A stretch of DNA of 34,463 bases. It comes from Alphaproteobacteria bacterium. GTDB taxonomy: Bacteria; Pseudomonadota; Alphaproteobacteria; Rhodospirillales; Magnetospirillaceae. The notes below the pieces were generated by a model. The model saw only the letters and a list, made by a program, of their open reading frames with translations. It did no database searches and was not told where the DNA came from. The position numbers were made by a program, and so were the translations under genes. Positions 20,681 through 28,757 of the stretch are shown piece after piece; positions within the stretch are counted from its first letter, which is position 1, and every line of letters starts with the position of its first letter. The stretch covers positions 1-34,463 of the forward strand of contig JAJPHO010000044.1 of the NCBI GenBank assembly GCA_021325215.1, written 5' to 3'.

Positions 20681-23095
20681 ATGATCAAGAATACGCTGCT
20701 GACCTTTTATCGGGTCACCGTTCGCCATCCGCTCTATGCCGGGCTCAACCTGCTGGGTCTCTCCTTCGGCATCGCGGTGTTCGTCACCCTCAGCCTCTAT
20801 GCCCATTTCGAGACCAGCTTCGAGAGCTGGGTGCCGAACGCCGACAAGATCTATGACGTCGGCATATTGTGGACCCTGCCGGGACGCCCCGCGCAGCAGA
20901 GCACGACCAGCATGGGCGGCATGCTGGACCAGATGCACGAGGATTATCCGGATCTGGTCGGAACCCGCATCCTTGAGTTCAACGCCACCGTTCATCTCGG
21001 CTCCGACGTGGTGCAGGAGAAGGAACAGCTGGTCGATCCCGACTTCTTCAAGCTGTTCGATCTGCCGCTGGCGGCCGGCAGCAAGCAAGGCGCCCTCGAA
21101 CCGGGCCGCATCATGCTGACCGAATCGATGGCCCGCAAATATTTCGGCCGCGTCGACGTGGTCGGCGAAACCCTGCGCCTGTCGGACGATGAGGGGGCGC
21201 TGAATTACACGGTCTCGGCCGTGCTGCGCGACATACCGCGCAACACCGACCGCAATTTCGACTTCGTGCGGCTGCTGACCCCGGAATCCCACAAGCTGAT
21301 GAATGACTATTGGATGCATTGGGGTTCGGCGTCGTTGCTGACCTTCGTGCGGTTCGACACCCAGGCCGAGGCCGATCATTTCCAGGCCGGCCTGGACGAT
21401 TTCGTCGATCGCAAGGGCGCTTCGGAGGCGCGGAACGGCGTCCCTTATCACACGTCGGAGAGCCTGCATCTGCTCAAGCTGCGCAATCTTCATCTGCGCG
21501 ACAAGCAGAGCGCCGCCGCGGTGGTGACGCTGGCTCTGGTCGGGCTGCTGTCCTTCTTCGTCGCCGCCATCAATTTCATCAATCTGTCGACGGCGCGGGC
21601 CGGCATGCGGGCCCGCGAGGTGGCGGTGCGCCGCACTCTGGGCGCGACGCGCGGCGATCTGCGCCTGCAATTCCTCGGCGAAGCGCTGCTGATGACCCTG
21701 GCGGCCCTGATCGCCGGCCTGTCGATCGTCGAGCTGAGCCTGCCGATCATCAATGCCACGGGAGGGCTGGGCCTCAGCCTCGATTACCGCCATCAGGCCG
21801 GGTTCCTGGCGCTGCTGACCGGTGGCGTGCTGGTGCTGGGGCTGCTGGCGGGGATCTATCCGGCCATGGTGCTGTCGGGGTTCCAGCCGGCCCAGGTGCT
21901 GGCGTCGAGCCGGTCTCCCTCGGGCGGGCGCTTCGGCATGCGGGTGCGCGAGGCGCTGGTGGTGGTGCAGTTCGCCGTGGTGATCGCCTTCTTCGTGTTG
22001 ACCTGGGGGTTCGAGCGGCAGATCGACCATATGAAGAGCGCCGATCTCGGCTTTCAGCGTTCGGGCCTGATGATCGTGCGCGCCGACGATCCGGCGATGA
22101 CCCTGGCTTCGGTGCAGAGCGTGATCACGGCGTTCCGCCAGGTGCCGGGCGTTTCGCTGGCGAGCGTCAGCAATTACGCGCCGGGCGACGAGAGCTACAC
22201 CAGCGGCGGCAATATCAAGCTGCCGGGCGACACCGGGGCCGAAACCAACCTGACCTACGCCGCTGTCGGGCCGGACTTTTTCGCAACCTATGGCGCCCGG
22301 CTGGTCGTCGGCCGCTTCCTCGACGAGGCGCATGGCGACGAGACTCCGGTCGCGGAGGACTCTTCCGAAACGATCGTGATCGGGCGCAAGGCCATGCAAT
22401 CCATCGGTTTCAGGACGCCGGAGGAGGCGCTCGGCAAGACCCTCAGGCAGGGGAAGCGGGCGCTGCAGATCGTCGGCGTGATCGAGGATCTGAACTTCCG
22501 CTCGCCCAAGGACGAGACGTTGCCGATGTTCTATTACTTTCATCGCGAGCTGAAGAATAACCAGATCGTGGCGATCCGCTATGACGGCGTCGCCGAGCCC
22601 GAAATGCGCCGCCGCCTGACCGACGCCTGGCGCCAGGCTGTGCCCGACGTGCCGGCGAAGCTGGTCTCGGCCGACGAAAATCTCGACCAATATTACAAGC
22701 CCGACCGCAACCGCTCGAACCTGTTCAGCGCCGGCGCCGTGGTCGCCGCGCTGGTCGGCTGCATCGGTCTATACGGCATGGCCGCCTTCACCGCCTCGCG
22801 CCGGATGCTCGAAGTGGCGGTGCGCAAGGTGCTGGGCGCGTCCCGCAGGATGCTGATTTCGCTGCTGGTCGGCTCGTTCCTGCGCCCCGTGCTGATCGCC
22901 AATCTGGTGGCGGTGCCGGTCGCTTATCTCGTGCTGAGCAAATGGCTGATCCAGTTCAACGACCATATCGGCATCACCGCGGTGCCGTTCCTGGTCGGCG
23001 GCGGCACCGCCATCCTGGTGGCGGCGGCCACCGTCGGGATGCTGGCCTGGAACGCGGCCAATTCGGCGCCGGGCCGGGCGCTGCGCAGCGAATAG
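20681..23095 (+). CDS. FtsX/MacB-type ABC permease, paralogue 1
   Basis: This 804-aa permease carries two FtsX modules. The first transmembrane helix is at about 18-40, then a large periplasmic domain (about 45-275). Three helices follow, around VTLALVGLLSFFVAAINFIN, the ALLMTLAALIAGLSIVEL stretch and GVLVLGLLAGIYPAMVLSGF. The pattern then repeats: helix LVVVQFAVVIAFFVLTWGF, a second periplasmic domain, and three C-terminal helices. Both halves contain the FtsX coupling block AVRRTLGAT / AVRKVLGAS after the helix. Start at ATG 20681 with GAGGG upstream; an earlier in-frame ATG would overlap the ATPase gene. It works with the ATPase and adaptor upstream and probably pairs with paralogue 2. Confidence 0.94.
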   Translation: MIKNTLLTFYRVTVRHPLYAGLNLLGLSFGIAVFVTLSLYAHFETSFESWVPNADKIYDVGILWTLPGRPAQQSTTSMGGMLDQMHEDYPDLVGTRILEFNATVHLGSDVVQEKEQLVDPDFFKLFDLPLAAGSKQGALEPGRIMLTESMARKYFGRVDVVGETLRLSDDEGALNYTVSAVLRDIPRNTDRNFDFVRLLTPESHKLMNDYWMHWGSASLLTFVRFDTQAEADHFQAGLDDFVDRKGASEARNGVPYHTSESLHLLKLRNLHLRDKQSAAAVVTLALVGLLSFFVAAINFINLSTARAGMRAREVAVRRTLGATRGDLRLQFLGEALLMTLAALIAGLSIVELSLPIINATGGLGLSLDYRHQAGFLALLTGGVLVLGLLAGIYPAMVLSGFQPAQVLASSRSPSGGRFGMRVREALVVVQFAVVIAFFVLTWGFERQIDHMKSADLGFQRSGLMIVRADDPAMTLASVQSVITAFRQVPGVSLASVSNYAPGDESYTSGGNIKLPGDTGAETNLTYAAVGPDFFATYGARLVVGRFLDEAHGDETPVAEDSSETIVIGRKAMQSIGFRTPEEALGKTLRQGKRALQIVGVIEDLNFRSPKDETLPMFYYFHRELKNNQIVAIRYDGVAEPEMRRRLTDAWRQAVPDVPAKLVSADENLDQYYKPDRNRSNLFSAGAVVAALVGCIGLYGMAAFTASRRMLEVAVRKVLGASRRMLISLLVGSFLRPVLIANLVAVPVAYLVLSKWLIQFNDHIGITAVPFLVGGGTAILVAAATVGMLAWNAANSAPGRALRSE

Positions 23096-23102
23096 CAACA
23101 AC

Positions 23103-23110
23103 GAGGGGGA
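23103..23110 (+). promoter_or_regulatory. Shine-Dalgarno favouring ATG 23119
   Basis: GAGGGGGA sits 8 nt before ATG 23119 but only 2 nt before ATG 23113. Protein alignment with the upstream paralogue (MIKNTLLTFYRV against MLGNVFLTFYRV) also places the start at 23119. Confidence 0.6.
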
Positions 23111-23118
23111 GCATGGGG

Positions 23119-25527
23119 ATGCTGGGTAACGTTTTTCTGACCTTCTATCGTGTCACGACCCGGCATCCTCTTTATGCCGCGCTCGATCTGCTGGGGCTGA
23201 GTTTCGGCGTGGCGGTGTTCGTCTGCCTGAGCCTCTATATCCGCTTCGAGACCAGCTATGAGCGGTGGATACCCAATGCCGACCAGATCTATGAGGTGCG
23301 CATCCGCTTCACCATGCCGGGCAAGCCGGCCGCCTTCACGGATCATTCGCCGACCGCGCTGCTGGATACCTTGAACGAGGACTATCCCGACGTGATCGGG
23401 GCCAGGCTGTGGCAGGAAGACGCCGACATCAGGAAGGGCGAGACCTTCACGCGTGAGCGCGAAACCTTGGTCGATCCGGCCTTCTTCCGGATTTTCGAGC
23501 TGCCGCTGGTGGCCGGCGACAAGGCGTCTCTGTCGGAGCCGGGACGCGTGCTGCTCAGCGAAAGCATGGCGCGCAAATATCTGCCCCATGGCCAAGGGGT
23601 GGGAGCCAGCATCCGCCTGGCTGATGGCGAGGGCAGCGTGTCCTATGTGGTGGCGGGCATTCTCGCCGACGTGCCGCGCAACAGCGATTTCGACTTCGGT
23701 ATCGTCCGCCTGCTGACGCCGCAGACCTTCGCGGCGCATCCGCGCTGGGACGAGTTGGGCGTGCTGCCCATGCGCACCTGGGTGCGTCTTCCCGATAAGC
23801 AAGCGGCGGATCGGCTGGATGCCTCGTTCGACGATATGACCGATCGCCATCTCGGCAAGCGGGACAATGGCGAGCCGATGCACACCTTGTTCACCGACCG
23901 GCTGATCCCGCTGACGGCGATGCATCTTAATGATCCGCGCAGCCGGAGCGCGCTCTACACCCTCGGGCTGGTCGCGCTGCTGGGGCTGGTGGTGGCGGCG
24001 ATCAACCACGTCAACCTCGCCACGGCGCTCGCCGGCATGCGGGCGCGGGAAGTGGCGGTGCGCCGTACCCTGGGCGGGACACGCGGCACATTGGCCGGGC
24101 AATTCCTGCTCGAAGCCATGCTGACCTCGCTGCTGGCCTGGATCGGCGGCTTGTCGCTGGTGGAGATGGCTTTGCCGCTGCTCAACCAGGCGGCCGGGCT
24201 GTCCCTGTCGCTGGCTTATGGCGCGGACGGGGTATTCTTTCTCAGCATGATGGGGGCGGTGGTGCTGCTCGGGCTGCTGTCCGGGCTCTATCCGGCCTTC
24301 GTCCTGTCCCGCTTCCAGCCCGCGCAGGTGCTGGCCTCCAGCCGCTTTCCGACCGGCGGGCGGCTGGGCCTGTGGGTGCGTGAGGCGCTGGTGATGCTGC
24401 AATTCACCGTGGTCGCCGTGTTCTTCATCCTGACCTGGGGCTTCTTCGCCCAGATCGACCATCTGAAAACGACCGATCTCGGCTTCCGCCGCGACGGCCT
24501 GCTGGTGACGAAATCGACGCGCGATGCCGCCATGACTCCGGCTTTGCTGCGCCAGGTATGGGCGGCCATGCGGCATACGCCGGGAGTCGCCTCGGTCGGT
24601 TCGGCCGAGACCTGGCCGGGCGAGGAGGACGGGTTCAGCCATGCGGTACTGACCGTTCCCGAGCGGGCAGGGATCAAAGTGGCGGGATTGCGGGCCGCCA
24701 TCGACGCCGATTTTTTCGCAGCCTATGGCGCGTCGCTGCTGGCCGGCCGCTTTCTGGACCCCGCCTTGCCCGCCGATGGCACCCCGTCGGGTGGTGCTCC
24801 GCTTCATGTCGTGCTCAATGCGAAGATGGCGAAAGCGCTCGGCTTCGAGAGTCCCGAACAGGCGGTCGGAAGGGCGCTCGATCTCTATGGAAAGCCCCTG
24901 GAGGTGGTCGGCGTGGTCGGCGACCTTCGGTTCGGCTCGCCCAAGGAGGAGCAGGAGGGCGTCTATTACTATGTCGCCCCGGCCGCCGAGCGTCATGTCA
25001 TGGCGGTGCGCTATGAGGGCGTTTCCGAGGCCGAAATCCGCGCCCGTCTGGCTTTGGCCTGGCATTCCGTGGCGCCCGACGTTCCGCTGGAGCTGGCCTC
25101 GGCCCAAGACAGTCTCGAGAAATATTATGCGCCCGACCGCGTCCGCTCGCGCCTGTTCGGTGTGGCGGCGGCGGGATCGGCGCTGATCGGCTGTCTCGGC
25201 CTTTACGGCATGGCGGCGTTCGGTGCGTCGCGGCGGATGCTGGAGCTGGCCATCCGCAAAGTGCTGGGGGCGACGCGCGGCACCGTGGTGCGGCTGCTGG
25301 TCCGGCGCTTCCTGCGCCCGGTCCTGCTGGCCAATCTGCTGGCGGCGCCGATCGCTTACTGGACACTGTCGCAATGGCTGGTGCAGTTCGAAGACCGCAT
25401 CGCCATCACCCCGCTGCCCTTCATCGCGGCGGCCGGGGCGGTGACGGCGATCGCCCTGATGACTGTGACCGCTTTGTCCTTCGCCGCCGGTTCGCGCGAG
25501 CCGGGGCGCATTCTCAGGAACGAATGA
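23119..25527 (+). CDS. FtsX/MacB-type ABC permease, paralogue 2
   Basis: This 802-aa protein has the same two-module FtsX architecture as the gene before it and is clearly its paralogue, from the N-terminus (FLTFYRVTTRHPLYAALDLL) to the end (LGLYGMAAFGASRRMLELA, then IRKVLGATRG). The coupling blocks are AVRRTLGGTRG in the first half and AIRKVLGATRG in the second. Tandem unequal copies suggest a heterodimeric permease served by a single ATPase, although alternative homodimers are possible. It starts 23 bp after paralogue 1; ATG 23113 is the alternative start. Palindromic element C begins at the base after its stop, where it may end or stabilise the operon transcript. Confidence 0.93.
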   Translation: MLGNVFLTFYRVTTRHPLYAALDLLGLSFGVAVFVCLSLYIRFETSYERWIPNADQIYEVRIRFTMPGKPAAFTDHSPTALLDTLNEDYPDVIGARLWQEDADIRKGETFTRERETLVDPAFFRIFELPLVAGDKASLSEPGRVLLSESMARKYLPHGQGVGASIRLADGEGSVSYVVAGILADVPRNSDFDFGIVRLLTPQTFAAHPRWDELGVLPMRTWVRLPDKQAADRLDASFDDMTDRHLGKRDNGEPMHTLFTDRLIPLTAMHLNDPRSRSALYTLGLVALLGLVVAAINHVNLATALAGMRAREVAVRRTLGGTRGTLAGQFLLEAMLTSLLAWIGGLSLVEMALPLLNQAAGLSLSLAYGADGVFFLSMMGAVVLLGLLSGLYPAFVLSRFQPAQVLASSRFPTGGRLGLWVREALVMLQFTVVAVFFILTWGFFAQIDHLKTTDLGFRRDGLLVTKSTRDAAMTPALLRQVWAAMRHTPGVASVGSAETWPGEEDGFSHAVLTVPERAGIKVAGLRAAIDADFFAAYGASLLAGRFLDPALPADGTPSGGAPLHVVLNAKMAKALGFESPEQAVGRALDLYGKPLEVVGVVGDLRFGSPKEEQEGVYYYVAPAAERHVMAVRYEGVSEAEIRARLALAWHSVAPDVPLELASAQDSLEKYYAPDRVRSRLFGVAAAGSALIGCLGLYGMAAFGASRRMLELAIRKVLGATRGTVVRLLVRRFLRPVLLANLLAAPIAYWTLSQWLVQFEDRIAITPLPFIAAAGAVTAIALMTVTALSFAAGSREPGRILRNE

Positions 25528-25604
25528 GCTAGTGTCCTGATCGATCGCGAAGTTCGAATGTCGTTTGACCCAAAAATTTCGAACTTCGCGAACGGGACAC
25601 TGGC
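25528..25604. repeat. palindromic element C (77 bp, same family as element B)
   Basis: The left arm 25528-25558 matches element B's left arm at 30 of 31 bases, including the same asymmetric TGAT insertion. The right arm ends CGGGACACTGGC at 25604. The loop differs from B completely and contains TTGACC. It sits exactly between the permease stop and the spacer before the TPR-hydroxylase gene, as a dispersed non-coding palindrome would. Confidence 0.85.
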
Positions 25605-25657
25605 GTCGCATTTCGGATTTGCTATGGTCGCAAGCGGGACTGTGGGGCAGCAGCATT

Positions 25658-26830
25658 ATGTCGGTTTCAGAGGATTCGGTTCGTCTCAATCGCGAAGCTA
25701 TGCGCGCCATGTCGGCTCGCCGGCTGGACGAGGCGGAAAGACTGCTGTCCGAGGCGCTGCTGCTCGATACAAGCTCGCTGCCGGCCTGGATGAATCTGGC
25801 GGCGGTGAAAAGGGCGCAGGGCGATTTGGCCGCCGCCATGAAGGCGGTCGACAAGGCGCGCGAGATCGACCAGCTCTATTTCCCGGCGCTGCTGATGCGC
25901 GGATCGCTGTATGAGGCGATGGGCAAGACCAAGCACGCCGCCTATGCCTATATCGTCGCCGTGACCCAGATGCTGCCCGAGGATATCACCGACGCCGCCA
26001 CCGAGCGCGCGGTCGCTCACGCCCGCGCGGTGATCGCCCGGCACCGCGACGAGATGGAGGACCATCTGCGCCGCGAGCTGGCCTCGGATGCCAAAGGCTC
26101 CAGCGCCGCGGCGCGCCGCATGAACGGATTCATCGGCCATGTGTCGGGCAAGCGGCATATCTTCCAGCCGGCGCCGTCCAATTTCTATTATCCCGGCCTG
26201 GCGCCGGTGGAGTTCTTCGACCGCAAGGATTTCGCCTGGACCGAGGCGCTGGAGGCGGCGACCTTCGACATCCAGGGCGAGCTGGCCGGCCTGTTCGCCG
26301 ACGAAGCCGCCAGCGCCGACATCGAGCCCTATGCCCAGCTGCCCGACACCGAGCCGCTGGAAATGTGGGCCGAGCTCAATAATTCGCTGAGCTGGTCCGC
26401 CTATCATTTCGCCCAGCACGGCCAGCTGGTCGAGGCGCACCGCGCCAAATGCCCGAAAACCGCGGCGGCGCTGGATAAATTGCCGCAGCCGGAAATCGCG
26501 CACCGCTCGCCGGCCGCGCTTTTCTCGATCCTGCGGCCCAAGACGCATATTCCGCCCCACACCGGCTTTTCCAATTTCCGGCTGATCTGCCACCTGCCGC
26601 TGGTGGTGCCGCCCAACTGCCTGTTCCGCGTGGGCAACGAGGTGCGGTCCTGGCAGGTCGGCGAGACGCTGATTTTCGACGACACGATCGAACATGAGGC
26701 GTGGAACAACAGCGATCAGATCCGCACCGTGCTGATCTTCGACGTCTGGCATCCGGACCTCGAAGAGGCCGAGCGCGACTTCATCCGCCGCACCATCATC
26801 GCCCGCGACCGGTTCAACGAATCGGCCTGA
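25658..26830 (+). CDS. TPR-aspartyl/asparaginyl beta-hydroxylase, copy 2
   Basis: This is a 390-aa AspH-type 2-oxoglutarate/Fe(II) hydroxylase with an N-terminal TPR-like domain (about 5-110). Iron ligands are H301 (PPHTG) and H346 (DTIEHEAWNN). Probable 2-oxoglutarate contacts are H312 and R356, followed by FDVWHP. It aligns with copy 1 end to end (for example NFYYPGL, AELNNSLSWSAYHFA, LFSILRPKTHIPPH). I chose ATG 25658 because the paralogues begin at the same place (SVRLNREAMRAM against ARLNREAVRAM); the open frame extends upstream into element C. It is first in a run of four TPR-enzyme genes. TATGGT at 25623-25628 is a possible -10. It is cytosolic, with no signal peptide. Confidence 0.92.
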   Translation: MSVSEDSVRLNREAMRAMSARRLDEAERLLSEALLLDTSSLPAWMNLAAVKRAQGDLAAAMKAVDKAREIDQLYFPALLMRGSLYEAMGKTKHAAYAYIVAVTQMLPEDITDAATERAVAHARAVIARHRDEMEDHLRRELASDAKGSSAAARRMNGFIGHVSGKRHIFQPAPSNFYYPGLAPVEFFDRKDFAWTEALEAATFDIQGELAGLFADEAASADIEPYAQLPDTEPLEMWAELNNSLSWSAYHFAQHGQLVEAHRAKCPKTAAALDKLPQPEIAHRSPAALFSILRPKTHIPPHTGFSNFRLICHLPLVVPPNCLFRVGNEVRSWQVGETLIFDDTIEHEAWNNSDQIRTVLIFDVWHPDLEEAERDFIRRTIIARDRFNESA

Positions 26831-26873
26831 AATTTCCCTCGCTCACCCCTTCGGATTTGCTACTCTTCCGCCC

Positions 26874-28748
26874 ATGACACAGAACAGTAACGCGGCCCAG
26901 CCGAACCGCCGCCAAGATGCCCAGGCTCTTGTTTCGGCCGCCATCACCGCCCATCGCACCGGCAATGTCGCTTTGGCCGAACAATTGCTCGAACAGGCGC
27001 TGACCACCGAGCCGACCAACGCCGACGCGATGCAGCTGCTGGGGCTGATCGCCAAGGGCAAGGGCGATCTGAAATCCGCCGAAGCCTGGATGCGTAAATC
27101 GCTGGCCGCCGATGGCAAGCAGGCCCACGTGCATCACAATCTCGGCAATCTGCTGAAGGGCCGTCTGGCATTGGACGAAGCGCTGGCCTGTTACGCCGAG
27201 GCGGCGCGCCTCAAGCCCGATTATGTCGATGCGCTGGTGCAGCAGGGCGAGCTGCTGATGGCGCTGAAGCGCTGGCCGGAAGCCGAGAAGCCGCTGAAGA
27301 AGGCAATCGGCCTGGCGCCCGACGCGGTCGGCGCGGTGGCCGCCTGGGCCGACTGGCACACCTATAAGGGCGACAATGCCGGCGCCGAACGCATTCTGCG
27401 CGCCGCTTTGGCCAAGCAGCCGGGCAATCCGTTCTTCTCGAACAATCTGGGCATGCTGCTCAGCTCGCAGATGCGCTACGAAGAGGCGCTGCCGCTGATG
27501 ATGGGGCTGATCACCAGCATGGCCGACCGGCCCGAGGTGTTCCTCAATATCGCCAACACGCTGGTCGGGCTGGGGCGCTTCAACGAGGCGGTCAATCATT
27601 ACCTCAAGGCGATCAGCCTCAATCCGCGCAGCAATTTCGCCCATGAGAACGTCAACAACGTGCTGTGGCAGATGGGGCGCGGCGCCGATGTGGGAAAATC
27701 CTACGATTTCGCCCGCCAGGCCATTCCCGGCGATCCCGACATCCACGAGATGGCAGCCGAGGGCCTGATGGTCTTCTCGCGCTATGACGAGGCCGAGGCC
27801 GACCTCAAGGAAGCGGCCCGACTGCGTCCCAATACGCCCGGCCAGTACCGTCTGTGGACGGCGCTGCGTCTCGGCCAGATGCGCCCGGACGAAGCCATGG
27901 CCATTGCGAAGGCCGGATTGCAGCATATGCCGGAAGAGCATGATCTGCTGCGCAAGCTGACCGAGGCGGCGCTGCTGGCCAATCAGCCGGCCGAGGCCTT
28001 CGACGCGGCCTGCCGCATCGCCGCGCTCGATCCCTATGACCAGCATGCCGCGGCCTATATGGCGACCGCGCTGCGCCTGATGGGGCGGGATGACGAAGCG
28101 CATCAGATCTATGATTACGAGCGCTTCGTGCATCAGGTCGAGCTGCCGGTTCCCGCCGGGCACGCCGATCTCGGCGCCTATCACCAGGCGCTGGCCGACG
28201 CGCTGGACGCGCTGCACCATGCGCAGCACGAACCGATCTATCAGACCCTGCGCAACGGCACCCAGACCCACGAGGATCTGTTCACTCGTCCCAACCTCGA
28301 CCAGACCGTTGTGGCCTTGGGCGAACAGGTGATAGCTGCGGCGCGCAGCTTCATCGACGGGCTTCCCGACCAGCCGAACCATCCGTTCGCCGGCCGCAAG
28401 GGCTCGGCGATGGAGTGGTCCGGCTCGTGGTCGGTGCGCCTGCGCGGCGGCGGGTTCCATACCGACCACATCCACCCCAAGGGCTGGATCAGCGGCGTCT
28501 ATTATGTCGACACGCCGGATTGCCTGGCCGACGAAGAGGCCAAGCCGGGCTGGATCAAGTTCGGCGAATATAGCCGCCCGGTCGGCCCGTCGCTGCCGTG
28601 GGAAAAGGCCGTGCGGCCGCGTCCCGGCCTGCTGGTGTTGTTCCCCAGTTATATGTGGCACGGCACGCTGCCGACCTCGGGCGATCAGCAGCGTCTGACC
28701 GTCGCCTTCGATATCGCGCCGGCCGGCGCTAAATCCTTGAATCGCTGA
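26874..28748 (+). CDS. TPR-2OG-Fe(II) oxygenase (2OG-FeII_Oxy_5-like)
   Basis: This 624-aa protein has about 480 residues of tandem TPR units (for example VHHNLGNLLKGRLALDEALACYAEA, here given as two overlapping helices near 83-107). Its C-terminal oxygenase (about 500-624) is unrelated in sequence to the AspH type. The double-stranded beta-helix core shows a His/Asp cluster FHTDHIHPKGW (H529, D531, H532, H534), then SGVYYVDTP, a distal His at H596 (MWHGT) and R607 (QQRLTVAF) as likely 2-oxoglutarate anchor. This fits the family of putative prolyl- or peptidyl-hydroxylases often fused to TPRs. The exact iron ligands within the cluster are uncertain. ATG 26874 lies 43 bp after copy 2, with no good ribosome site. 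The next gene follows within 10 bp. Confidence 0.9.
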   Translation: MTQNSNAAQPNRRQDAQALVSAAITAHRTGNVALAEQLLEQALTTEPTNADAMQLLGLIAKGKGDLKSAEAWMRKSLAADGKQAHVHHNLGNLLKGRLALDEALACYAEAARLKPDYVDALVQQGELLMALKRWPEAEKPLKKAIGLAPDAVGAVAAWADWHTYKGDNAGAERILRAALAKQPGNPFFSNNLGMLLSSQMRYEEALPLMMGLITSMADRPEVFLNIANTLVGLGRFNEAVNHYLKAISLNPRSNFAHENVNNVLWQMGRGADVGKSYDFARQAIPGDPDIHEMAAEGLMVFSRYDEAEADLKEAARLRPNTPGQYRLWTALRLGQMRPDEAMAIAKAGLQHMPEEHDLLRKLTEAALLANQPAEAFDAACRIAALDPYDQHAAAYMATALRLMGRDDEAHQIYDYERFVHQVELPVPAGHADLGAYHQALADALDALHHAQHEPIYQTLRNGTQTHEDLFTRPNLDQTVVALGEQVIAAARSFIDGLPDQPNHPFAGRKGSAMEWSGSWSVRLRGGGFHTDHIHPKGWISGVYYVDTPDCLADEEAKPGWIKFGEYSRPVGPSLPWEKAVRPRPGLLVLFPSYMWHGTLPTSGDQQRLTVAFDIAPAGAKSLNR

Positions 28749-28757
28749 GTGAGTTCC

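Noticed and set aside
22924-25854. Open frame of about 976 codons antisense to the second permease
   Set aside because: Low-complexity Gln/His/Arg/Gly content; it is a shadow of the FtsX-type gene.
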